NCBI RefSeq assembly: GCF_004785685.1
Contig: NZ_SRPF01000002.1
Span: 744,001-808,000 of the forward strand
Direction of reading: 5' to 3'
Length of the DNA: 64,000 nucleotides
DNA from: Marinobacter confluentis
GTDB taxonomy: Bacteria > Pseudomonadota > Gammaproteobacteria > Pseudomonadales > Oleiphilaceae
Below are positions 16,723-24,981 of this stretch, piece by piece. Position 1 is the stretch's first letter, and each line of letters opens with the position of its first letter. The position numbers and the translations under genes were made by a program. The notes under the pieces were generated by a model that was given only the letters and a program-made list of their open reading frames with translations, made no database searches and was not told where the DNA came from.

Positions 16723-17597
16723 ACGAAGCTCTTGCAAACGACAATCGCCTTGCCGTGCTGGATCACAGCCGCTTACAGGCGAAGTCCGGCACGCCCGGAG
16801 CAGAACGGGGCCGGATTTCGGTCAGGGACGTGGACATTGTATTCGATACTGCAAGCGGCCCTCATACGGCGGTGGAGAATGCCAGCCTGACAGTGCGCCC
16901 CGGCGAATTCATTTGCCTGCTTGGCCCCTCCGGCTGCGGTAAATCCACCCTGATGAATACCATCGCGGGGTTCGTCACACCATCCAGTGGTGAAGTGAGA
17001 GTGGACGGTGTCGCTGTGACTGAGCCCGGCCCGGATCGTGGCATGGTGTTCCAGCAACACTCGCTGTTTCCCTGGAAAACCGTCAAGGAAAACGTGGCTT
17101 TCGGCCCGCTGATGTCTGGCGTGGGCAGCCAGGAAGCCAACAGCGTTGCCCGCACCTTCCTGTCGCTCGTGGGGCTGGCCGCTTTCGAGAATGCGTATCC
17201 CAACACCCTGTCGGGCGGTATGCAGCAGAGAGTGGGCATCGCCCGCGCCCTGGCCAACTACCCCAGCGTGTTGCTGATGGACGAGCCCTTCGGCGCCCTG
17301 GACGCCCAGACCCGGATCATGATGCAGGAAAACCTGCTGGATATTTGGCGGGAGTTCCGCAACACCGTGGTATTCGTGACCCACGACATTGACGAAGCCG
17401 TGTTCCTGTCTGACCGGATTGTGGTGATGAGCGCAAGCCCGGGAAAGATCATTGCCGACATCGACGTGGATTTGCCAAGGCCCAGGGAGCAGTCCCTGCT
17501 GACCAGCCCGGAGTTCATGGCCCTCAAACGCCAGTGCCTGGATCTGATCCGCAAGGAAACCCTCAATGCCTTCAAGCAACAGAACAGGGCGGGGTGA
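16719..17597 (+). CDS. ABC transporter ATP-binding protein, SsuB/TauB/NrtD type
   Basis: A 292-residue cytoplasmic ATPase. All motifs are intact: Walker A GPSGCGKST, Q-loop VFQQHSLFPWKTV, signature LSGGMQQR, Walker B VLLMDEPFGALD and H-loop VFVTHDIDEA. The sequence is close to sulfonate, taurine and nitrate importers. A 25-residue N-terminal tail precedes the domain. ATG 16719 follows AAGGAGGT, one of the best ribosome sites in the window. It powers uptake with the two preceding gene products. Confidence 0.93.
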   Translation: MNEALANDNRLAVLDHSRLQAKSGTPGAERGRISVRDVDIVFDTASGPHTAVENASLTVRPGEFICLLGPSGCGKSTLMNTIAGFVTPSSGEVRVDGVAVTEPGPDRGMVFQQHSLFPWKTVKENVAFGPLMSGVGSQEANSVARTFLSLVGLAAFENAYPNTLSGGMQQRVGIARALANYPSVLLMDEPFGALDAQTRIMMQENLLDIWREFRNTVVFVTHDIDEAVFLSDRIVVMSASPGKIIADIDVDLPRPREQSLLTSPEFMALKRQCLDLIRKETLNAFKQQNRAG

Positions 17598-17640
17598 ACC
17601 CATGGACTTTTCAGACCTGATTTCGCCCCAACTCGCCATA

Positions 17641-17656
17641 ACCTGTCATAACAACC
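17641..17656. promoter_or_regulatory. HutC/GntR-type operator, site 2 (weaker)
   Basis: ACCTGT-CATA-ACAACC matches the ACTTGT-N4-ACAAGT pattern with one mismatch in the left arm and two in the right. It touches the ribosome site of the GntR regulator gene, as expected for negative autoregulation. It shares its CATA centre with site 3. Confidence 0.4.
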
Positions 17657-17669
17657 GGGAGGATGCGCG

Positions 17670-18413
17670 ATGAGTAACGTGACCCAGATGATGGCCGGGC
17701 AATCGCCGCTGCCATTGTACGTCCAGATTCGTGACAACCTGCGCCGGCAGATTCTGGATGGCAGCTATCAAGTACACGAGAGGCTGCCGTCGGAAAACGA
17801 AATGATGAACACCTTCGGGGTCAGCCGGATCACCATCCGCCAGGCCCTGCGGGACCTTCACAACGAGGGCCTGGTGTTCAGTGCCCAGGGCAAGGGCACC
17901 TTCGTCAGCAAACCCAAAGCAGTACAGAACGTGCAACGTCTGGAAGGTTTCGGCGAAGCCATGGCCGCCCAGGGCTACGAGGCGTCTGCGCGAGTGCTTA
18001 GCATCCAGCAGATGAAGGCGCCGAAAGCCGTGGCCGCTGCCCTTGACCTTCAGCCCGGCGATGAGGTCGTTGAAGTCAAACGGGTGCGATACCTCAACCG
18101 CTCACCAGTGTGCATCGACAACAGCTATTTCCCCATGGATATCGGGAAACAGATGTTCAGCCTGGACCTGTCCGGCGACATTTTCCCGATGCTGGAAAAC
18201 CTGTTCGGCATCCCCCTCGGCGGCGCCGACATCGGACTGGACGCCGTGCTGGCGGACGCCGAAACCCAACAACACCTCAACCTGAAGACCGGCGAAGCCA
18301 TTCTGCGCGTGGAGCGACTCACCCACAGCCAGGAAGGCCGCCCGATCGACTTCGAGTACCTCTGCTATCGCGGTGATTCATTCAAATACCAGTTCCGGAT
18401 TGACCGGAAATAG
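17670..18413 (+). CDS. GntR-family transcriptional regulator, HutC subfamily
   Basis: A 247-residue DNA-binding repressor. Residues 15-80 form the winged helix (PLPLYVQIRDNLRRQILDG ... RLPSENEMMNTFGVSRITIRQALRDL). Residues 100-240 are a UTRA ligand-binding domain (GDEVVEVKRVRYLNRSPVCIDNSYFP ... GEAILRVERLTHSQEGRPIDFEYLCYRGD). HutC-type regulators usually release DNA on binding a pathway metabolite. It sits between the transporter and the flavoprotein genes, so it likely controls both; three candidate operators support this. The flavoprotein gene begins nine bases after its stop. Confidence 0.92.
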   Translation: MSNVTQMMAGQSPLPLYVQIRDNLRRQILDGSYQVHERLPSENEMMNTFGVSRITIRQALRDLHNEGLVFSAQGKGTFVSKPKAVQNVQRLEGFGEAMAAQGYEASARVLSIQQMKAPKAVAAALDLQPGDEVVEVKRVRYLNRSPVCIDNSYFPMDIGKQMFSLDLSGDIFPMLENLFGIPLGGADIGLDAVLADAETQQHLNLKTGEAILRVERLTHSQEGRPIDFEYLCYRGDSFKYQFRIDRK

Positions 18414-18422
18414 GAGCGCACT

Positions 18423-20156
18423 ATGAAAATCAATGACATTCCTGTGATCGAAACCGACATCCTGGTGATCGGTGGAGGCACCGCTGGCCCCATGGCCGCC
18501 GTGACCGCCAAGGAACAGAACCCGGACCTGAACGTGATGCTGCTGGAAAAAGCCAACGTCAAGCGTTCCGGCGCCATCTCCATGGGCATGGACGGACTGA
18601 ACAACGCTGTGGTACCCGGCCATGCCACGCCCGAGCAGTACGTCAAGGAAATCACCATCGCCAACGATGGCGTTGTACATCAGCCCGCGCTGATGGCCTA
18701 CGCCACCCGCTCCTTCCCGATGATCGAGAAGCTGGACAGCTGGGGGGTGCACTTCCAGAAGGACGAAACCGGCGACTACGACATGAAGAAGGTCCACCAC
18801 TTGGGCACTTACGTGCTGCCCATGCCGGAGGGCCACAACGTGAAGAAGATCCTTTACCGCCGCCTGCGCCGCAACCGGGTGCAGATTGAAAACCGCTTCA
18901 CTGCCACCCGCCTTCTGAAGGACCCGGACGGCAATATCGCCGGCATGATCGGGGTGAATACTCGCACCGCTGAGCCCATCATCATCCGCGCCAAGGCGGT
19001 GATCATGGCCACCGGTGCCGCGGGTCGACTGGGGCTGCCCACTTCGGGTTACCTGTTCGGCACCTACGAGAACCCCGCCAACAACGGCGACGGCCACGCC
19101 ATGGCCTACCACGTCGGGGCCGATCTGGCGAACCTGGAGTGCTTCCAGGTGAACCCGCTGCTGAAGGACTACAACGGCCCGGCCTGCGCCTACGTGACCG
19201 GCCCGCTAGGTGGTTTTACCTCCAACGCCTTCGGTGAGCGTTTTATCGAGTGCGACTACTGGTCCGGTCAGATGATGCTGGAATTCTTCAAGGAACTGGA
19301 ATCCGGCACAGGCCCGGTGTTTCTGAAGCTTGATCATCTGGCGGAAGAAACCATCGAGGAAATCGAAACGGTACTTCACACCAACGAGCGCCCGTCACGG
19401 GGCCGCTTCCATGAGGGCCGGGATGTGAACTACCGCCAGCGCATGGTGGAAATGCACATTTCTGAGGTGGGCTTCTGTTCGGGGCATTCGGCTTCAGGCG
19501 TGTGGACCGATGAAACCGGCGCCACCACCGTGCCTGGGCTCTACTGCGCCGGCGACATGGCCAGCGTGGCCCACAACTACATGCTTGGCGCCTTTGTGTA
19601 CGGCCAGATCTGCGGCGAAAGCGCCGTCGAGTTCGCCAAGGACCGGGGTGAGCCAAAGCTCGACGAAGATTTCATCAAGCAGGAACTTGAGCGTATTCAG
19701 GCGCCCATGAAAGTGGCCGACGGCATCCCGCCGGAGCAGATGGAATACAAGGTCCGCCGCCTGGTCAACGACTACCTTCAGCCGCCCAAGGTCACCAAAA
19801 AGATGGAAATCGGGTTGGAGCGGATCCTGGCCGTGCGTGCCGACGTCGGCCAGCTCTGCGCCCGTGATCCCCACGAGCTGCTGAGAGCCATGGAAGTGCA
19901 GTCCATTATCGATTGCGCCGAAATGGCCGCCCGCGCCTCCCTGTATCGCACCGAATCCCGCTGGGGCCTTTACCACTACCGCGTGGACTATCCGGAGCAG
20001 AACGACGCCGAGTGGTTCTACCACAGCCGTCTGTTCAAGGACGAGAACGGCCAGATGGCCAGCGGCAAACGCCCCATTGCGGATTACCTGGTATCCCTGG
20101 GTGAAGAAAAAGACGCCTACCGCAAGATGCGGGTCCAGAAAGCGGCTAACGGCTGA
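18423..20156 (+). CDS. FAD flavoprotein related to adenylylsulfate reductase AprA / AsfA
   Basis: A 577-residue cytoplasmic flavoenzyme of the succinate dehydrogenase/fumarate reductase/AprA superfamily. The FAD loop DILVIGGGTAG is at 12-22, followed by LLEKANVKRSGAISMGMDGLNN (41-61), which closely resembles the AprA segment EKAxxxRSGAVAxG. Later FAD contacts include VIMATGAAGRLG and GLYCAGDMASVAHNYMLGAFV. In known biology AprA/AprB interconvert sulfite and APS, while AsfA/AsfB (reductase plus ferredoxin) are required for arylsulfonate desulfonation in Pseudomonas putida. With a sulfonate-type transporter alongside, an AsfA-like role in organosulfur metabolism is the best guess; the reaction is unproven. 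A ferredoxin gene follows. Confidence 0.8.
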   Translation: MKINDIPVIETDILVIGGGTAGPMAAVTAKEQNPDLNVMLLEKANVKRSGAISMGMDGLNNAVVPGHATPEQYVKEITIANDGVVHQPALMAYATRSFPMIEKLDSWGVHFQKDETGDYDMKKVHHLGTYVLPMPEGHNVKKILYRRLRRNRVQIENRFTATRLLKDPDGNIAGMIGVNTRTAEPIIIRAKAVIMATGAAGRLGLPTSGYLFGTYENPANNGDGHAMAYHVGADLANLECFQVNPLLKDYNGPACAYVTGPLGGFTSNAFGERFIECDYWSGQMMLEFFKELESGTGPVFLKLDHLAEETIEEIETVLHTNERPSRGRFHEGRDVNYRQRMVEMHISEVGFCSGHSASGVWTDETGATTVPGLYCAGDMASVAHNYMLGAFVYGQICGESAVEFAKDRGEPKLDEDFIKQELERIQAPMKVADGIPPEQMEYKVRRLVNDYLQPPKVTKKMEIGLERILAVRADVGQLCARDPHELLRAMEVQSIIDCAEMAARASLYRTESRWGLYHYRVDYPEQNDAEWFYHSRLFKDENGQMASGKRPIADYLVSLGEEKDAYRKMRVQKAANG

Positions 20157-20194
20157 TATTCCACCAAACAGATTCCCTGAGAGAGGACGAACAC

Positions 20195-20428
20195 ATGCCT
20201 ATCGCCAATCACCATTCAAGCGTTCCCGTCATTGTTGACGAGGATAAATGCATCGCCGACAAAGGCTGCACCGTGTGCATCGACGTGTGTCCGCTGGACG
20301 TGCTGTGGATCAACGAAGCCACTGGCAAGGCCCACATGAAATACGACGAGTGCTGGTACTGCATGCCCTGTGAGGCCGACTGCCCCACTGACGCCGTCAC
20401 CGTCAACATTCCCTACCTGCTGCGCTGA
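20195..20428 (+). CDS. Two-cluster ferredoxin, AprB/AsfB-like
   Basis: A 77-residue iron-sulfur protein with eight cysteines in two sets: CIADKGCTVCIDVCP and CWYCMPCEADCP. This arrangement, including the longer first loop and the CWxCxxC second set, matches the N-terminal half of AprB, the electron-transfer partner of AprA, but lacks AprB's C-terminal tail. It most likely carries electrons for the flavoprotein encoded 38 bases upstream. The preceding GAGAGGACG is a good ribosome site. Confidence 0.88.
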   Translation: MPIANHHSSVPVIVDEDKCIADKGCTVCIDVCPLDVLWINEATGKAHMKYDECWYCMPCEADCPTDAVTVNIPYLLR

Positions 20429-20436
20429 GGTAAGCC

Positions 20437-21396
20437 ATGAAAACCTACGACGATCCCGAACTGCAGGCTATTGCCGTCAAACTCACCTCCGACGACCCGG
20501 GCATACGCCGGGTGGCGGTCATGGACCTGGTGGATTCCGGCGAACCGGAAGCCGTCGAACTGGTGATCCACGCTCTCAACGACCCGGACACCAACGTGCG
20601 TCAGGAAGCGGCCAAGGTGGTGGACGAATTTGAAGCTGCGGATATGGCCGATGCCCTGATTGCCGCCCTGGGCGATAACGATGAGGTGGTACGCAACAGC
20701 GCCGCCCACGCCCTGGCCGACCTGAAAGACCCGGCCGCCGGCGAGCCTTTGCTGAAAGCCCTGGACAACAGCACCGACGCCTTCGTGGTTTCCGGCATTC
20801 TGCGGGCCCTGAAGCCCCTTCGCCTGGCAGGTGCCCAGAGCCCGGCCCTGAAGTGCCTCAGCGATGGTGACCCCCGCGTGCGACGAGAGGCCGTGGCCGT
20901 CCTGGGCTGGCTGAAACAGACCGAAAACCTGCCGGCCCTGGTGGAAACCGCCCAGCGCGATGAAGACCCGGAAGTGCGCCGGGCGGCCACCGGTGCCCTG
21001 GTTTATGCCAGCCCGCAACAGGTGGGACAGGCACTGATCGGTCTGCTGCAGGACGGCCACTGGCAGGTGCGCTGCGAAGCCGCCAACAGCATTGGCAAGC
21101 TCAATCATCAGGCAGCGGTCCAGCCGTTGATGGATGCCACCAAAGACCAGCTCTGGCAGGTCCGCGAAAAGGCGGTGGATGCGCTTGGGAAGCTGGGCTC
21201 GACCGACTCGATTCCGGTGCTCGGCGAGTGCTCGAAGGATGCCATGAGCAACCTTCGCAAGGCCGCCATCGGCGCCCTGGGCGCCATCGCCCACAGCGAC
21301 TGCCGTCCGTTTGTGGAAATCGCCATGGACGACCCGGACCCGGACGTTCGCAAACTGGCCCGCTGGGCCATGTCGAAACTGGACGCTGCGGCCTGA
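20437..21396 (+). CDS. HEAT-repeat protein
   Basis: A 319-residue all-helical protein built of about nine or ten repeats of roughly 31 residues, each with a core such as DxxVRxxAAxALxxL (for example [17 protein letters not shown] and [17 protein letters not shown]). Such repeats form a curved protein-binding scaffold. No catalytic residues, signal peptide or membrane segment are seen. It begins eight bases after the ferredoxin gene, so it is cotranscribed and may scaffold the flavoprotein/ferredoxin complex or help assemble its cofactors. It is unusual among sulfur-assimilation genes. Confidence 0.85.
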   Translation: MKTYDDPELQAIAVKLTSDDPGIRRVAVMDLVDSGEPEAVELVIHALNDPDTNVRQEAAKVVDEFEAADMADALIAALGDNDEVVRNSAAHALADLKDPAAGEPLLKALDNSTDAFVVSGILRALKPLRLAGAQSPALKCLSDGDPRVRREAVAVLGWLKQTENLPALVETAQRDEDPEVRRAATGALVYASPQQVGQALIGLLQDGHWQVRCEAANSIGKLNHQAAVQPLMDATKDQLWQVREKAVDALGKLGSTDSIPVLGECSKDAMSNLRKAAIGALGAIAHSDCRPFVEIAMDDPDPDVRKLARWAMSKLDAAA

Positions 21397-21401
21397 TTCA
21401 C

Positions 21402-21431
21402 CGGCCGGCCCGTTCCGCACCGGGCCGGCCG
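21402..21431 (+). other. Very GC-rich intercistronic hairpin
   Basis: CGGCCGGCCCG (21402-21412) pairs perfectly with CGGGCCGGCCG (21421-21431) around an eight-base loop. There is no T run. It lies between the HEAT gene and the seven-iron ferredoxin gene and may be an mRNA processing or stability element. Confidence 0.65.
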
Positions 21432-21458
21432 ATGGACACCGAATTAGAGGAGAGCACC

Positions 21459-21782
21459 ATGACCTTTGTTGTGACTGAGAACTGCATCCGCTGCAAATAC
21501 ACCGACTGCGTGGACGTCTGCCCCACGGACTGCTTTCACGAAGGCCCCAATTTCCTGGTGATCAACCCGGAAACCTGCATTGACTGCAGCCTGTGCGTGG
21601 CCGAGTGCCCGGCCGATGCCATCTTCGACGAGAAAGACCTGCCCGTGGATCAGCGCCATTTCATTCAGCTGAACGCGGATCTTTCGCAGATCTGGCCGGT
21701 GATTGACTCCACCTCGAACCCGATGCCGGAAGCTGAGCAATGGGTGGATCAACCGGACAAGCTGCAGTTTCTGGAACGCTGA
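21459..21782 (+). CDS. fdxA: Seven-iron ferredoxin FdxA
   Basis: A 107-residue ferredoxin of the [3Fe-4S][4Fe-4S] Azotobacter type. The cysteine pattern is [18 protein letters not shown], then [12 protein letters not shown], and the family's long C-terminal tail follows ([17 protein letters not shown]: [15 protein letters not shown]). ATG 21459 has a perfect AGGAGAG site; an open frame extends upstream only because the region is GC-rich. It likely supplies or accepts electrons, together with the NADP reductase at 23183, for the AprA/AsfA-like enzyme. Confidence 0.92.
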   Translation: MTFVVTENCIRCKYTDCVDVCPTDCFHEGPNFLVINPETCIDCSLCVAECPADAIFDEKDLPVDQRHFIQLNADLSQIWPVIDSTSNPMPEAEQWVDQPDKLQFLER

Positions 21783-21793
21783 ACTGTCCCTCA

Positions 21794-21809
21794 ACTTGTC
21801 ATAACGAGT
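21794..21809. promoter_or_regulatory. HutC/GntR-type operator, site 3
   Basis: ACTTGT-CATA-ACGAGT, one mismatch from a perfect repeat and extended by A/T pairs on both sides, lies 22 bases before the DUF971 gene. It suggests a second regulated promoter driving the DUF971, exporter, reductase and ATPase genes. Confidence 0.55.
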
Positions 21810-21830
21810 TGCAAGAATACGGAGGCCACA

Positions 21831-22142
21831 ATGTCTGCACAGACCCTGGTAGAACCACCGAAAGAAGTCCGCCTTAAGCGCAAACTCAACGAGCTGGAGC
21901 TGAGTTGGCCCGATGGCCTGACCTCGCGGCTGAGCTGCCTGATTCTGCGCCGCTCCTGCGCCTGCTCACACTGCACCCAGGCAAAGCGCATGGGTCGCCT
22001 GAGCCTGATCGATGCCGACATTGGCATTGAAAAAGTTGAGCTTTCCGGTGTTAGCGGCCTGCAGTTTTTCTTCAGCGACGGCCACTACCGGGGCCTGTAT
22101 CCCTGGGGTTTTCTGCGTGAACTGAGCGAGCAGGTGTCATGA
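21831..22142 (+). CDS. DUF971 (GBBH-like N-terminal) protein
   Basis: A 103-residue protein with the DUF971 fold: LELSWPDGLTSRLSCLILRRSC near the N-terminus and SGLQFFFSDGHYRGLYPWGFLREL at the C-terminus. The same domain begins gamma-butyrobetaine hydroxylase and also occurs alone, often next to Mrp/ApbC ATPases, as it does a little further on here. The CACSHC cysteines could bind zinc or take part in iron-sulfur handling. Its stop overlaps the exporter ATG (ATGA). Confidence 0.85.
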   Translation: MSAQTLVEPPKEVRLKRKLNELELSWPDGLTSRLSCLILRRSCACSHCTQAKRMGRLSLIDADIGIEKVELSGVSGLQFFFSDGHYRGLYPWGFLRELSEQVS

Positions 22143-23146
22143 ACCAGACGTTGCGCGCCATCGACACCCATTGGTGGGCCCCTGCGCGGCTGCGCTATCC
22201 GGGCACTGCACTGTGTGTGGTGCTAGCGCTGGCCGGCAGCTTCCTGGCCAATCATTACGGTGCGCCTGCGCTGGTGTTGGTTCTGCTCCTGGGATTCGGA
22301 TTTGCCAGCCAGGCCAGTGATACCCGGCTGCAACCCGGCATCGCCTTCTGCAGCCGCCAGGTTCTGCGCATCGGCATTGCCTTTCTGGGTGCCAGAATTG
22401 GCGTGGAACAGCTGATTACCGTTGGCAGCCTGCCACTGCTGATGGTGCTGACCTGTGTGCCCATCACCATCGGCTCCGCGCTGCTGCTGGGCAAATGGCT
22501 GGGGCTGCCCACACTGCAGAGCCTCGTGGCGGGTGTGGCAGTGGCCATCTGCGGTGTTTCCGCTGCCGTTGCAGTTGCCGCCGTGATCCCCCAGGGCCGC
22601 CTGGAAGACCGCCGATTGCTGGGCGTGGTGGTGGGCGTTACCGCCCTGGGCACCCTTAGTATGCTGGTGCTGCCACCGCTGTTTTCATCACTGGGTTACA
22701 ACCAAGTGCAGACCGGCCTGTTGCTGGGTGCCAGCATTCACGATGTAGCCCAGGCCGCAGGTGCGGGCTACCTGGTGTCGGACACCTCCGGTGATATCGC
22801 CACCTTGACCAAACTGCTGCGGGTCGCCCTGCTGGCACCGCTGGTTCTGCTGCTGGGCGCGATGCTGAACCGGAATAACACCGGAAAGGCCGAACACCCC
22901 TGGTTTCTGCTGGGTTTCATTGCCCTGTTCGCCATGAACAGCCTGGGCTGGCTGCCCGAGAATTTGCAGGATGCCCTGACCACCGCATCCAAAGCCTGCC
23001 TGCTGATTACCATGGCCGCGCTGGGTATGCGCACCAGCCTGTCTTCACTGATTGCCCAGGGCTGGCGGCCATTTGCGCTGCTGGCCATGCTCAGCACCCT
23101 GCTTGTTATCACTGCCATGACATCCATGGCCGCCTTTTCACTGTGA
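22139..23146 (+). CDS. YeiH-family putative sulfate/sulfite exporter
   Basis: A 335-residue membrane protein with about ten or eleven hydrophobic segments. Characteristic stretches are FCSRQVLRIGIAFLGARI, VAVAICGVSAAVAVAAVIP and LLLGASIHDVAQAAGAGY, the conserved core of YeiH/PF03601 proteins, which are annotated as sulfate exporters although little is proven. In this cluster it would fit release of sulfite or sulfate produced from an organosulfur substrate. Translation is coupled to the DUF971 gene. Confidence 0.85.
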   Translation: MNQTLRAIDTHWWAPARLRYPGTALCVVLALAGSFLANHYGAPALVLVLLLGFGFASQASDTRLQPGIAFCSRQVLRIGIAFLGARIGVEQLITVGSLPLLMVLTCVPITIGSALLLGKWLGLPTLQSLVAGVAVAICGVSAAVAVAAVIPQGRLEDRRLLGVVVGVTALGTLSMLVLPPLFSSLGYNQVQTGLLLGASIHDVAQAAGAGYLVSDTSGDIATLTKLLRVALLAPLVLLLGAMLNRNNTGKAEHPWFLLGFIALFAMNSLGWLPENLQDALTTASKACLLITMAALGMRTSLSSLIAQGWRPFALLAMLSTLLVITAMTSMAAFSL

Positions 23147-23182
23147 AAGTTAAATGATCTAGCCAACACGGAGGACTATCCC

Positions 23183-23959
23183 ATGGCTGCAATTGGAACC
23201 GAAAACGTCATCAGCGTTCACCACTGGAACGACACCCTGTTCAGTTTCAGAACCACCCGCGACCAGAGCCTGCGCTTTGAAAACGGCCACTTTGTGATGA
23301 TCGGCCTGCCGGTCGACGGCAAGCCCCTGCTGCGCGCCTACAGCATTGTCAGCGCCAATCATGAAGAGTACCTGGAGTTTCTCAGCATCAAGGTTCAGGA
23401 CGGCCCGCTGACATCACGGCTGCAGCATCTGCAAGAAGGCGACTCCCTTTACATTGGCCGCAAGCCCGTCGGCACCCTTGTCATGGGCGACCTGAACGAA
23501 GGTAAGAACCTGTACCTGTTCGGTACCGGCACCGGCCTGGCCCCCTTCATGAGCATCATCCGCGACCCGGAAACCTACGATCGCTTTGAAAAGGTGGTGC
23601 TGGTGCACTGCGTGCGGGAAGTCAGCGAACTGGCCTATCACGATTACCTGACCAAGCAGCTGCCAAATCATGAATTCCTGTCGGAAATCATCGGCGACAA
23701 GCTGATCTATTACCCCACGGTTACCCGGGAACCGTTCCGCAACGAGGGCCGCATCACCACCCTGGTTGAGACCGGCCAGTTGGCCAGAGACATCGGCCTG
23801 CCCCAGCTCAACCCTGAGACTGACCGGGCGATGCTCTGCGGCAGCCCGGCGATGCTGAAGGATCTCACCGCGATGCTCGACGGCATGGGTTTCACCCAGT
23901 CACCGCAGCAGGGGGTGCGCGGCGATTACGTGATCGAGCGCGCCTTTGTCGAGCAATAA
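23183..23959 (+). CDS. fpr: Ferredoxin-NADP reductase
   Basis: A 258-residue FAD enzyme that moves electrons between NADPH and ferredoxin. The FAD-binding motif is RAYSIVSANHEEYLEF (around 54-69; RxYS), the NADP-binding start is LFGTGTGLAPFMSII, and CGSPAMLKDL and a C-terminal YVIERAFVEQ close the protein as in bacterial Fpr proteins. It probably provides reducing power to FdxA and the AprB/AsfB-like ferredoxin of this operon, making the system NADPH-driven. A GGAGG site is six bases before the ATG. Confidence 0.93.
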   Translation: MAAIGTENVISVHHWNDTLFSFRTTRDQSLRFENGHFVMIGLPVDGKPLLRAYSIVSANHEEYLEFLSIKVQDGPLTSRLQHLQEGDSLYIGRKPVGTLVMGDLNEGKNLYLFGTGTGLAPFMSIIRDPETYDRFEKVVLVHCVREVSELAYHDYLTKQLPNHEFLSEIIGDKLIYYPTVTREPFRNEGRITTLVETGQLARDIGLPQLNPETDRAMLCGSPAMLKDLTAMLDGMGFTQSPQQGVRGDYVIERAFVEQ

Positions 23960-23973
23960 CAGGAGGAATTAAC

Positions 23974-24804
23974 ATGTCCAATCCCGTGCCCGGTGTAAAA
24001 CATCTGATCGCCGTTGCCTCCGGCAAGGGTGGCGTCGGCAAATCCACAACCACCACCAACCTGGCCATGGCGCTTGCCAATACCGGTGCCCGGGTCGGGA
24101 TTCTGGACGCCGACCTTTACGGCCCCAGCCAGCCCCGCATGCTGAATCTGAGCGGCCTGCCAGACACCACCGACGGCAAGATTCTGAAGCCTATGGTCGG
24201 CCACGGTATCCAGACCATGTCCATCGGCTTTCTGGTGGACGATGAGTCCCCCATAATCTGGCGCGGCCCGATGATAACCCAGGCATTAACCCGGCTGGTG
24301 TATGAAACCCACTGGGACAACCTGGACTACCTGATTGTGGACATGCCCCCGGGCACCGGCGACATCCACCTGACCATGGCCCAGAAAATGCCGGTGTCCG
24401 GGGCGGTGATTGTTACCACACCCCAGGACATCGCCCTGCTGGATGCCCGCAAAGGGCTGAAAATGTTCGAGAAGGTGAACGTGCCGGTACTGGGTATCAT
24501 CGAGAACATGAGCACCCACGTCTGCGGCCATTGCGGCCACGAGGAACACATCTTCGGCGAAGGCGGCGCACGGAAAATGGCCGAGGAGGCGGGTACCGAA
24601 CTGCTCGGAGAGCTACCGCTGGATATCCGCATCCGCACCGGCTCGGATTCGGGCCAGCCGGTATTGGTGACCGATCCGGATGGCACTCTGGCTGCTGCCT
24701 ATCAGTCAATCGCCACCCGCGTCGTTCACGAACTTGAGGCGCGAGAAAAGGCAAAGTCCGAAAGCGCCAGCACCCGGGCGATGCCCGAGATTGTGATGGA
24801 GTAA
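23974..24804 (+). CDS. apbC: Mrp/ApbC-type iron-sulfur carrier ATPase
   Basis: A 276-residue deviant-Walker P-loop protein: VASGKGGVGKSTTTTNLA near the N-terminus, DADLYGPSQPRML, YLIVDMPPGTGD, and the CGHC cysteine pair near residue 184 that bridges a [4Fe-4S] cluster between two subunits. The DUF59 domain found at the N-terminus of many Mrp proteins is missing, so this is the short form. It likely loads clusters onto the ferredoxins of the operon. AGGAGGAATT gives a strong ribosome site. It is the last gene clearly belonging to the flavoprotein cluster. Confidence 0.92.
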   Translation: MSNPVPGVKHLIAVASGKGGVGKSTTTTNLAMALANTGARVGILDADLYGPSQPRMLNLSGLPDTTDGKILKPMVGHGIQTMSIGFLVDDESPIIWRGPMITQALTRLVYETHWDNLDYLIVDMPPGTGDIHLTMAQKMPVSGAVIVTTPQDIALLDARKGLKMFEKVNVPVLGIIENMSTHVCGHCGHEEHIFGEGGARKMAEEAGTELLGELPLDIRIRTGSDSGQPVLVTDPDGTLAAAYQSIATRVVHELEAREKAKSESASTRAMPEIVME

Positions 24805-24837
24805 AATCTGTGGGGTAACCGGCAACGTAAAATCGGT

Positions 24838-24981
24838 ATGCACAAAAAACCCCACCTCCCCGAAAAAACCTGCCCGGTCTGCAGCCGGCCCTTCGCCTGG
24901 CGCAAGAAATGGGCGAAAGACTGGGCCAGCGTGGTCTATTGCAGCGAGCGGTGCCGGCGTTCGAAGGCTCAGGCGACATGA
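24838..24981 (+). CDS. Small DUF2256 zinc-ribbon-like protein
   Basis: A 47-residue protein, [19 protein letters not shown]... ending with [13 protein letters not shown]. The two CxxC-type pairs (CPVC and CSERC) and the WRKKWAKDW centre are the hallmarks of DUF2256, often found beside cryptochrome or photolyase genes. Its stop overlaps the photolyase ATG (ATGA), so the two are translated together. Function is unknown; zinc binding is inferred from the cysteines. Confidence 0.85.
   Translation: MHKKPHLPEKTCPVCSRPFAWRKKWAKDWASVVYCSERCRRSKAQAT

Noticed and set aside
18423..20428. Calling the flavoprotein/ferredoxin pair true dissimilatory APS reductase AprAB
   Set aside because: No sat, qmo or dsr genes are present, the ferredoxin lacks the AprB tail, and the transporter context fits organosulfur uptake better.
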